Of a DNA stretch of 64,000 bases, positions 9,476 through 18,040 are shown one piece after another. The stretch comes from Lachnospiraceae bacterium (GTDB lineage: Bacteria; Bacillota; Clostridia; Lachnospirales; Lachnospiraceae): contig JAIEEY010000079.1 of the NCBI GenBank assembly GCA_029067205.1, positions 1 to 64,000 of the forward strand. Direction: 5' to 3'. Within the stretch, counting starts at the first letter, position 1. Every line of letters begins with the position of its first letter. Made by a program: the position numbers and the translations under genes. The notes below the pieces were generated by a model, which did not search any database, was not told the DNA's origin, and saw nothing but the letters and a program-made list of their open reading frames with translations.

Positions 9476-10907
9476 GCCTTTCCCGATAAATATTTCTGAG
9501 TTCTACGAGTTCCAAAAATCCTGCCATATAAAACAGCGGAAGGTTATATATCATATATCTGGAGATACATTGGATCATCAGTGCTGTCGCACAGACATTT
9601 CCCGTAATCGTGAGCAGCACAACAGCCATAAAAGAGGCTGCCCTGCTCTTTGAATCCCGCTTCCACAGTATGATCGTCAATACCACTGCCGCAATATAAA
9701 TAAATACGGCATACCATGCCAAAAAAACATTTTCATACGCAACAGTCCTGATAAACCCGAGTGCGATCACATTGATATAATTCCCTGCATATCTGCCGAT
9801 CACCTGCGGCATCAGCTCTGCTGAAAGTTCTGCGGCAACCTCATCGACCGCGATCATCAGCTCCTGAAAGCGATCCGGATAGATTCCCTGCTTCTCACCG
9901 ACATATTGTTTTGCCGGTTCCGCAAAATAGGTGAAATTCAGCTCGTCGTGACATTCCTCGTGGTATGCCGCCCTGCCAAGAATCCCAGACGGTGCGTATT
10001 TATAATTCATCTGATCTGCATCTGCACTGTCATATATCTCATAAAACAACGCCCGTAGCCCATCATCGGCAACTGCATCACCGTCCTCCCTGTCTGCAAC
10101 ATACAAAACATTGGCAAACGACATCGCTTTCCCCGACGCAGTATCCACAAATAATCCCTGTTCACAGTAGTTGTACACATGAATCACAATACTTCTCGCC
10201 ACAAATGCAATGACAACTGCTGCCAAAACTGCAATCAATCCCTGTTTTAATATATTTTCTGCCAACACAAATGTATTTTTTTTATCCCGCGTCCTGTGCG
10301 TCACCGCAATGCCATTTTTCACTAACAACACATATGCCACCAGAAACCACACGACAAACAGCACCATCATCTGGCCGCGGATCAATGAGATCAGCAGAAA
10401 GAAAGCAAGCGTGCCAAAACTCTTTTTTCCAACAGGCTTTCCCGACCACATCATATCCAGCAGACTCATAAAAGCCAGCGGATACAGGGAAAACAGGATT
10501 CCCTCCGTCATCAGAGCATTTGTCAGCACTAAATGCGTACTCGCAAACACTGGCGTCATAATGTGCGGTACCAGCAAAATTCCTGTGAATAATAATGACA
10601 CCCCTACATTCAAGACAAAACGTTTTCTTATAAACACAATCGATATTGTGTTTGCCGCCACGGCCAGAATATTTTGGAACAATACGATCAGCCAATATTG
10701 ATTTTCAGGCGATACGAATCGGCAAAACTGCATCAGCAGTGCATAGACCGGCTCCCGCATGATCATTTGGTTTTCATATTGAAAGGTATCTCCTACATAC
10801 ATCGGCTCGCCTGTCATGAGCAAATATCCAAAGAAAACTGTGAATATCCCCAAGAAAACGAAACTCATTCTATCCTTATGCATTCTCTCCAATACTATAG
10901 TCTCCAA
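9468..10907 (-). CDS. polytopic membrane protein, GT-C/GT39-like, paralogue of 3096..4493
   Basis: Multiple TM segments and shared motifs with 3096..4493. Confidence 0.6.
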   Translation of the reverse strand: METIVLERMHKDRMSFVFLGIFTVFFGYLLMTGEPMYVGDTFQYENQMIMREPVYALLMQFCRFVSPENQYWLIVLFQNILAVAANTISIVFIRKRFVLNVGVSLLFTGILLVPHIMTPVFASTHLVLTNALMTEGILFSLYPLAFMSLLDMMWSGKPVGKKSFGTLAFFLLISLIRGQMMVLFVVWFLVAYVLLVKNGIAVTHRTRDKKNTFVLAENILKQGLIAVLAAVVIAFVARSIVIHVYNYCEQGLFVDTASGKAMSFANVLYVADREDGDAVADDGLRALFYEIYDSADADQMNYKYAPSGILGRAAYHEECHDELNFTYFAEPAKQYVGEKQGIYPDRFQELMIAVDEVAAELSAELMPQVIGRYAGNYINVIALGFIRTVAYENVFLAWYAVFIYIAAVVLTIILWKRDSKSRAASFMAVVLLTITGNVCATALMIQCISRYMIYNLPLFYMAGFLELVELRNIYRERHG

Positions 10908-12211
10908 TAAAGATACCCTGCATCCACATACGTTTTTTTATCCAGAATACCCTTTAAGTCAGTCAACACCTTTGCCCTGCCTCTGTCTGCATAGAGCGCA
11001 TCCAAGTCCGCCATGCCAAATGACTTGTAGGACTCATGTGCCACTGCGAGAATCACCGCATCGCAATCCTTAATATCTGTCAACGGCGTAAACTCAATTC
11101 CGTACAGGTGTTTCGCCTCATCAGCGTCAGCATTGTCATCCGTCACCTGTGCTGTAATGCCATACTCTTTCAATTCGTTATAGATATCAATGATCTTGGT
11201 ATTTCTGGTATCCGGGCAGTTCTCCTTGAATGTAAAGCCGAGGATTGCTACCTTGGCACTCTTTACTGGAATATCTGCCTTGATCAGATTCTTGACAAGG
11301 TTCTCTGCCACATATTTGCCCATGTCATCGTTAATACGGCGTCCGGAAAGAATGATCTGAGAGTGATATCCCAGCTGCTCCGCCTTGTAAGTCAGATAAT
11401 ACGGGTCAACACCGATGCAGTGTCCACCGACAAGTCCCGGCTGGAAATTCAGGAAATTCCACTTTGTTCCTGCCGCTTCCAGAACGGACTTTGTGTCAAT
11501 CCCCATCTTGTTAAATATAATGGAAAGTTCATTCATAAATGCTATGTTGATGTCTCTCTGACTGTTCTCGATCACCTTTGCTGCCTCTGCGACCTTGATG
11601 GACTCCGCTCTGTATACGCCAGCCTCAACCACAAGCTCATACACATGTGCAACTTCGTCAAGTGTCTTTGCATCCATACCGGACACAATCTTTGTGATCG
11701 TCTCCAGACGGTGTATCTTATCCCCTGGATTGATACGCTCTGGTGAATAGCCAATCTTAAAGTCCACACCGCACTTTAAACCGGATTCCTTCTCGAGAAT
11801 CGGCACACAGATATCCTCCGTGACACCGGGATACACTGTCGACTCAAACACTACAATAGAACCTTTGGTAAGATTCTGTCCAAGAATACGGCTTGCACCC
11901 TCAACAGGTGTCAGATCCGGCGTGTGGTCATCATTGACCGGTGTTGGAACTGCCACGATATGGAACTTTGCTTCTCTTAACCGGGAAGCGTCAGCAGTAA
12001 ACTCCACCTGTGTGTTCCTGATCACCTCGTCTCCCACTTCATTCGTGGGGTCTATACCCGACTTATAGAGAGCGATCTTTGCCGCATTCAGGTCAAACCC
12101 CACGACTTTGATCTTCCTCGCAAAAGCAACTGCAATCGGCATTCCCACATAGCCAAGCCCAACCAGTGACAATTTCTCTTTTCCGCTCAAAATATCTTCG
12201 TATAAACTCAT
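10895..12211 (-). CDS. nucleotide-sugar 6-dehydrogenase (UDP-HexNAc dehydrogenase, WbpO/TviB-like)
   Basis: GLGYVGMPIAVAFA; VFESTVYPGVTED; GYSPERINPGDK; VGGHCIGVDPYYL; GFTFKENCPDTRNTK. Confidence 0.92.
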   Translation of the reverse strand: MSLYEDILSGKEKLSLVGLGYVGMPIAVAFARKIKVVGFDLNAAKIALYKSGIDPTNEVGDEVIRNTQVEFTADASRLREAKFHIVAVPTPVNDDHTPDLTPVEGASRILGQNLTKGSIVVFESTVYPGVTEDICVPILEKESGLKCGVDFKIGYSPERINPGDKIHRLETITKIVSGMDAKTLDEVAHVYELVVEAGVYRAESIKVAEAAKVIENSQRDINIAFMNELSIIFNKMGIDTKSVLEAAGTKWNFLNFQPGLVGGHCIGVDPYYLTYKAEQLGYHSQIILSGRRINDDMGKYVAENLVKNLIKADIPVKSAKVAILGFTFKENCPDTRNTKIIDIYNELKEYGITAQVTDDNADADEAKHLYGIEFTPLTDIKDCDAVILAVAHESYKSFGMADLDALYADRGRAKVLTDLKGILDKKTYVDAGYLYWRL

Positions 12212-13314
12212 CTTAGATTTTCTCCTTTCATGATCGCATGAATTTCTTCCATATATATTTGTACCACTTTCCTACGGTCAAATTCCTTTTCCATTTTAAC
12301 CCTTGCATTTTTTCCCATCTGAGCACGTTTCTCATAAGGAAGGCTTATAAATTTTCTAAGCGTTTCCAGGAGCGCCTCCCTATCCCTCGGCACAAACCCG
12401 AATCCTGTTATACCGTCCTCGAAACCTTCCTGACAGCCTGGTATCTGCGAAGCCAGCACCGGGCGCCCACTTGCAGCCGCCTCCAAAATGACATTGGACA
12501 TTCCCTCGTGATAACTTGGCATTAATATAGCAGATGCTTCCTGATAATATGGTGTAATATCTTTTTGATAACCAATGTGCTCTACGATTTTCTTTTTTTC
12601 GAATTGCTCTATTTTATACTTATAGTCATCCTCATAATTTCCGACGAGTCTGAATACGACTTCCGGATACTCTTCGCGGATCTCAGCCGCCGCATAGAGC
12701 AGCTCATCAATCCCCTTTTCCTTCATAACTCTGCCCACATAGAGAAAAATCATCCCCCCCTCCTTAGAAGGATATTCCTTAAAACAATGTCTGTCAAGAT
12801 TTACTCCAGAACCAGGTAAAAGTCTCGTCTTTTTTCCCTGAATATGAAACTGCTCAAATATGTCCTGATTCGCCCTGTTCTGAAAAAAAACGCATTTGGC
12901 ATTTTTCAATGCTATTTTATATAAAAAAATTACTATTTTCCGAATCAGATTATCGTTTTCAAAAGCTGAACCCAAGCCCGTGATGTTAGCAAGATATGGT
13001 ATCTTTTGAATCCTGCAGCACAGATTCCCATAAATATTTGGTTTAACCGTATAAGTCAATACAATATCAGGCTTTATTTTGTGCACCATTTTAAAATATT
13101 CACAAAATAATTTGATATCCCGCACAGGATTGATTCCCCGCCTGTCAATCGGCGTATGGATAACCCTGCTCCCCTCTCTGGCAAGCTCTGGCACCTTTTG
13201 CTCGTCTGGAAGGCTTATAAATACCTCATATTCTTTTAAAAGCTCCCTGATCAGCTCGTTTCGAAAATCATATAACCCGCTTGCAGAATTGGCAAGTATC
13301 AATACTTTCCCCAT
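12208..13314 (-). CDS. glycosyltransferase family 4
   Basis: ITGLGSAFE, YVGRVMKEKGIDELL, PSYHEGMSNVILEAAASGRPVLAS; start trimmed to ATG at 13314 (ORF track start 13338). Confidence 0.88.
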   Translation of the reverse strand: MGKVLILANSASGLYDFRNELIRELLKEYEVFISLPDEQKVPELAREGSRVIHTPIDRRGINPVRDIKLFCEYFKMVHKIKPDIVLTYTVKPNIYGNLCCRIQKIPYLANITGLGSAFENDNLIRKIVIFLYKIALKNAKCVFFQNRANQDIFEQFHIQGKKTRLLPGSGVNLDRHCFKEYPSKEGGMIFLYVGRVMKEKGIDELLYAAAEIREEYPEVVFRLVGNYEDDYKYKIEQFEKKKIVEHIGYQKDITPYYQEASAILMPSYHEGMSNVILEAAASGRPVLASQIPGCQEGFEDGITGFGFVPRDREALLETLRKFISLPYEKRAQMGKNARVKMEKEFDRRKVVQIYMEEIHAIMKGENLR

Positions 13315-13315
13315 A

Positions 13316-14299
13316 TCATACATTCCCTTTTGCATCAACTGTATCTACGAGCATGATCTCATTGTATTTCATCATCACCTTTTGTGTCTGATATCCACCG
13401 ACGGCGACAGGGTTTGCCACTCCCAAAAGATTATTTTTGATAAGAGTCATGTGATCTGCTCCACAGGCATATGCATGGGGATATCCGCCGCCAAACCGCG
13501 GATTTACCTCTGAAAAATAATATACGCCATCCTGCTCAAAAATATCAATGTCAATCTGTCCTGTAAACCCGTTTTCTGTCACAAACTTTTTGATCTGTTC
13601 AAATAATTGCTCATCAATAAAAGATATTGCCTTATCGGTCTCCCCTGCCCGCATCACAAGTTTCTTCTTGGTGAAAATGGACACAACCTCCCTGCTGATC
13701 AGATCAATATAGACATCTGCACCAATCTCCTGCCCTGTCATATACTCCTGTATAATCATCTGTTCACCATGCGTGAACAAAAACTCCGCTGTATCCATAT
13801 CATCGGCTTTGGCAATCTGAATGCTCGCACTGCCTTTCATCGGCTTTACAAAAACCGGGAAACTGATCTTTTCAAGCTCCAGATCCCTTTTGAATTCCTC
13901 TATAGCGATATATGTTTTTGCACAAGGATATTCATGTGCTTTCATCCAACAGTACAATTCCCACTTATTTAATGTGCGTTCGCACAGTTCACAGGAAGAG
14001 CCAATGACTGTAACACCAAGGGCTTTAAAATCCTCCTCATGCAATGCGATCAACGAAAGTTCCGGATCAATAAGTGACAGCACACCTGTGACAGATTCTT
14101 TTTTGCAGATATCATATATCACATCGAGATACCCTGGCTCTGTAATCCTTGGCACAATATAATGGGCATCTGCCTCATACAGCGCTGGCGCATAAGGACT
14201 GCAGTCCGTGCAGATTATTTTGCCATCCCTGCCAAAAGATTCTTTAAAATATTGAACCACCTTATCTCTTGTACCACAGCTTAATATCAAAAGATTCAT
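13316..14299 (-). CDS. ATP-grasp domain protein (CarB-like)
   Basis: PVFVKPMKGSASIQI, MIIQEYMTGQEIGADVYID, GQIDIDIFEQDGVYYFSEVNPRFGGGYPHAYACGAD. Confidence 0.85.
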   Translation of the reverse strand: MNLLILSCGTRDKVVQYFKESFGRDGKIICTDCSPYAPALYEADAHYIVPRITEPGYLDVIYDICKKESVTGVLSLIDPELSLIALHEEDFKALGVTVIGSSCELCERTLNKWELYCWMKAHEYPCAKTYIAIEEFKRDLELEKISFPVFVKPMKGSASIQIAKADDMDTAEFLFTHGEQMIIQEYMTGQEIGADVYIDLISREVVSIFTKKKLVMRAGETDKAISFIDEQLFEQIKKFVTENGFTGQIDIDIFEQDGVYYFSEVNPRFGGGYPHAYACGADHMTLIKNNLLGVANPVAVGGYQTQKVMMKYNEIMLVDTVDAKGNV

Positions 14300-14304
14300 T
14301 GCAA

Positions 14305-14931
14305 CTACTCCTTTTTCTGCTTTGCCTTTCTGATCTCAGCAAAATTACCTTCTACCTGATTTGTGTTCACTTCTATATCTTCGTGTGTCAAAACCTTGCA
14401 GATTGTCATGCAAAAAATTTTCACATCCATGACAAATGTAAGATTTCTGACATACTCTACATCTGTCGCAATACGCCTGTCCCAGTCAAGCAGGTTTCTC
14501 CCCCGCACCTGTGCAAGCCCTGTAAGTCCTGGTCTTACACTGTGTCTGAGCCGCTCCTCGTCCGTGTAATATGGAAGATAGCTTACCAAAAGGGGGCGCG
14601 GTCCGATCAGGCTCATATCACCTTTTAGGATATTCCATAACTCGGGAAGTTCATCGAGGCTTGTCGCCCGCAGCATCTTCCCAAATTTCGTCAGCCGAAC
14701 CTCATCCGGCAGCAGTTCGCCGTCAGCACCACGCTCATTTGTCATGGAACGAAATTTGCAGAGTTTAAATACCTTTTCATGATATCCTGGTCTCTCCTGA
14801 TGAAAGATCACTGGCGTACCGAGCTTTACGCGCACCAGCACTGCAACGATCAACAGAACCGGACTCAGTATGATAAGTGCCATGAACGATATGACAATAT
14901 CCAACAACCGTTTTATATATTTCTGATACAT
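14305..14931 (-). CDS. undecaprenyl-phosphate phosphosugar transferase (PglC/WcaJ C-terminal type)
   Basis: KRLLDIVISFMALIILSPVLL; PVIFHQERPGYHEKVFKLCKFRSM; TSLDELPELWNILKGDMSLIGPRPLL. Confidence 0.93.
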   Translation of the reverse strand: MYQKYIKRLLDIVISFMALIILSPVLLIVAVLVRVKLGTPVIFHQERPGYHEKVFKLCKFRSMTNERGADGELLPDEVRLTKFGKMLRATSLDELPELWNILKGDMSLIGPRPLLVSYLPYYTDEERLRHSVRPGLTGLAQVRGRNLLDWDRRIATDVEYVRNLTFVMDVKIFCMTICKVLTHEDIEVNTNQVEGNFAEIRKAKQKKE

Positions 14932-14946
14932 TTTTCCTGGCTCCCA

Positions 14947-16089
14947 CTATTTCTGAAAAAGTCCCCTCACAATGCCGATCACCTTATCCATATCTGCATC
15001 TGTATTCTTAATATCACTCGGCAGACATACACCTCGGTTAAAAATATCCTCACCAACGCTGATTCCGCTCTCATTATGACTCATAAAATCATACGCTGCA
15101 AAGACTGGCTGCAGGTTCATGGGTTTCCAGATCGGACGTGACTCGATGTTCTCAGCTTCTAGTGCATCCATCACCATGTCGGGTGTCACCTTGCTCCCCT
15201 GTTCTATTGTCATACAGGAGAGCCAGTTATTTGCATCCCCTTTTGGATTCAGGGGATTCATGGTAATTGCTGCAATGTCAGCAAATGCCTCCTGATATCT
15301 TTTGTAAATTGCCTTCTTTAACCTCAGATGCTCATCAAGATGCATCAGCTGTCCCCTTCCGATACCTGCATCAATGTTGCTCATCCGATAATTATATCCT
15401 ATCTTAGAGTGCTGATAATGTCTTGCCGCATCTCTCGCCTGTGTCGAAAGTACCCTTGCCTCCTTCACAAGCGCTTCCTCGCCGGACACCATCATCCCAC
15501 CGCCAGAGGTTGTGATGATCTTGTTGCCATTAAACGAATAGATCCCGATGCGTCCAAATGTTCCCGTATGCTTTCCATCATATGTAGAGCCAAGGGACTC
15601 CGCCGCATCCTCCAATATCGGTACCTTGTGCCTCTCACATATATGCATGATCTCATCCATCTTTGCCGGGGTACCATACAGATGAACGACAACGACTGCC
15701 CGTGGATTCGGATATTTTTCAAATGCTTTCTCAAGCGCCTGTGGCGACATATTCCAAGTATCTGGCTCTGCATCGATAAACACTGGTGTCGCTTTCTCAT
15801 ACACGATCGGATTGCAGCTGGCAGAAAATGTGAGTGATGATACGAACACCACATCCCCTTCCCCCACTCCCAATAGCTTTAGCCCCAGATGAATTGCTGC
15901 GGTCCCGGAACTTAACGCCGCGGCATATCCACATCCTGTATACGCTGCAAGCTCTGTCTCGAAATTGTTGACATTGGGTCCCAGCGGCGCCACCCAGTTT
16001 GTGTCAAACGCCTCCGCCACAAAGTGCTGCTCGTCTCCATGCATTGTAGGGCTTGATAGATAAATTCTTTTTTTTGCACTGCTTTCCAT
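14947..16089 (-). CDS. DegT/DnrJ/EryC1 sugar aminotransferase (PglE-like)
   Basis: ALSSGTAAIHLGLKLLGVG; EDAAESLGSTYDGKHTGTFG; SFNGNKIITTSGGGM; NYRMSNIDAGIGRGQL. Confidence 0.92.
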   Translation of the reverse strand: MESSAKKRIYLSSPTMHGDEQHFVAEAFDTNWVAPLGPNVNNFETELAAYTGCGYAAALSSGTAAIHLGLKLLGVGEGDVVFVSSLTFSASCNPIVYEKATPVFIDAEPDTWNMSPQALEKAFEKYPNPRAVVVVHLYGTPAKMDEIMHICERHKVPILEDAAESLGSTYDGKHTGTFGRIGIYSFNGNKIITTSGGGMMVSGEEALVKEARVLSTQARDAARHYQHSKIGYNYRMSNIDAGIGRGQLMHLDEHLRLKKAIYKRYQEAFADIAAITMNPLNPKGDANNWLSCMTIEQGSKVTPDMVMDALEAENIESRPIWKPMNLQPVFAAYDFMSHNESGISVGEDIFNRGVCLPSDIKNTDADMDKVIGIVRGLFQK

Positions 16090-16127
16090 AATATTCCTCC
16101 TCCATCTCTACAGAAACTGCTGTCATG

Positions 16128-18014
16128 TTATACATTCGTTTTTGACTGCTCTGTATCTGAACTTTTGGGCGAATATGTGGGCACGATCTCCTGTATCAAT
16201 GCACGCACATTATCACACTCACTTTCGACTGCCTGTTTTAGTTGATTAAGCTGCACATAAAATAACGTCTCGTCAAACTCGATCGGCTTACCGACATGAA
16301 TCAGCTTATTTTCTGTGTCCGTAAGCCCTTCCTCGCTCATCAGAAGCTCCTCATAGAGCTTTTCGCCTGGTCTTAATCCAGTGAACGCTATCTTGATATC
16401 CTCGTCAACCTTATAGCCAGACAATCGGATCAGGTTCTTTGCCAGATCCAATATTTTGACTGGCTCCCCCATATCAAGGACAAAGATTTCCCCGCCCCTG
16501 GCATAGACACCCGCCTGAAGTACCAGCGATACCGCCTCGGGAATTGTCATAAAATAGCGGATGATATCAGGGTGTGTGACTGTCACAGGACCTCCTGCAG
16601 CAATCTGTTTCTTGAACAGGGGAATCACGCTTCCATTGCTTCCCAGAACATTTCCAAAACGAACTGCCACAAACTCCGTATCATAATGACGATTGTATGT
16701 CTGTATGATCATTTCACAGATCCGTTTGCTTGCCCCCATGATATTCGTGGGATTCACCGCTTTATCGGTCGAAATCAGCACAAATTTCTTCACGCCATTC
16801 TGAACTGCCGCCTGTGCTGTCTTCCAAGTGCCAAATACATTGTTCTTGATCGCCTCATTTGGGCTTACTTCCATCAAGGGTACATGCTTGTGCGCCGCCG
16901 CGTGGTAGATAATATCGGGATGATAATTCTTCATGATGCTGTTGATGCGGTTTGTATTTCTCACAGAAGCAATCAGTACCACCAAGTCTAAATTGGGATA
17001 CTTGTGTTTCAGCTCCTGCTGTATCTCATAGGCATTATTCTCATAAATATCGACAATAATCAGTCTGGCTGGCTTGTGTCCTGCGATCTGCCGGCAGAGC
17101 TCACTGCCGATCGAACCGCCGCCGCCAGTCACCATGATCGTCTGACCTTTGACATAATTCAAAATAGACTCCAGATCGACCTTGATCGGATCGCGCCCCA
17201 GCAGATCCTCGACATCCACATTCCGCAGCTTGCTGACATTGACCTCGCCATTGACAAGCTGATAAATGCCCGGCAGGGTTCTCAGCTTGCAGCTCGTCTC
17301 CTTACAGATCTCGACAAGCGCTTTCATCGTCGCGCGGTTCGCCGACGGTATCGCTATAAAAATCTCGTCAATACCATACAGCGCAGCATATTCCACAATC
17401 CTGTCGCGCCCGCCGACAATCTTGATCCCCTGTATAAATCTGCCCCATTTGTTCTCGTCATCATCGATAATGCACTTGATCGTCATGGTGCTGTAGCTGC
17501 TGTTCGTAATCTCCTTGATCACCGTATTTCCAGCATCTCCGGCACCAATGATCATCACGCGCGTGCCATTTTTCCTGTTCTGTGCCTTATGGCGCATACT
17601 GCGCATAATACGGTAGGAAAACCTGGTACAGGTTGTGATCCCTGTAAGCACCAATGCGTACGTAAAATAATAGCTTCTCGGAATCGGGTACTGCATAAAC
17701 TTCATTCCAAGGAAGTCAAAAATAGCACTTAAGATACAGGCAGCAATGATATTCTGCACCTCCGCTGTCCCCGCAAACGCCCATAAACTGTGATACAGCT
17801 TAAAGACATAGAACACAGCAAGTGTCATGACCACATTGAAGATCATAAAATTCCATGCGGAGTTTAAGTAGACATCTGGAATATCTCTGTAATTTAATTC
17901 AAAGCGAATCCACAATGGCGCGATACTTGCAATACACACTGTCATGATATCAAGTATCACCAACACAATTCTTCTTTGCAGCAACTGTGGATTGATATGA
18001 TTTCCTATTTTCAT
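16128..18014 (-). CDS. membrane-anchored nucleotide-sugar 4,6-dehydratase (PglF/CapD/WbpM family)
   Basis: N-terminal TMs; TGGGGSIGSELCRQI; AAAHKHVPLMEVSPNEAIKNNVFGT; STDKAVNPTNIMGASKRICEM. Confidence 0.94.
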   Translation of the reverse strand: MKIGNHINPQLLQRRIVLVILDIMTVCIASIAPLWIRFELNYRDIPDVYLNSAWNFMIFNVVMTLAVFYVFKLYHSLWAFAGTAEVQNIIAACILSAIFDFLGMKFMQYPIPRSYYFTYALVLTGITTCTRFSYRIMRSMRHKAQNRKNGTRVMIIGAGDAGNTVIKEITNSSYSTMTIKCIIDDDENKWGRFIQGIKIVGGRDRIVEYAALYGIDEIFIAIPSANRATMKALVEICKETSCKLRTLPGIYQLVNGEVNVSKLRNVDVEDLLGRDPIKVDLESILNYVKGQTIMVTGGGGSIGSELCRQIAGHKPARLIIVDIYENNAYEIQQELKHKYPNLDLVVLIASVRNTNRINSIMKNYHPDIIYHAAAHKHVPLMEVSPNEAIKNNVFGTWKTAQAAVQNGVKKFVLISTDKAVNPTNIMGASKRICEMIIQTYNRHYDTEFVAVRFGNVLGSNGSVIPLFKKQIAAGGPVTVTHPDIIRYFMTIPEAVSLVLQAGVYARGGEIFVLDMGEPVKILDLAKNLIRLSGYKVDEDIKIAFTGLRPGEKLYEELLMSEEGLTDTENKLIHVGKPIEFDETLFYVQLNQLKQAVESECDNVRALIQEIVPTYSPKSSDTEQSKTNV

Positions 18015-18040
18015 AATTTTATATCTGCCTCCCGGCCCTT

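Noticed and set aside
11036-11746. 236-aa plus-strand ORF
   Set aside because: Antisense to the nucleotide-sugar dehydrogenase; Cys/His/Ile-rich shadow translation.
17004-17732. 242-aa plus-strand ORF
   Set aside because: Antisense to the PglF/CapD-like dehydratase; composition is that of a reverse-frame artefact.
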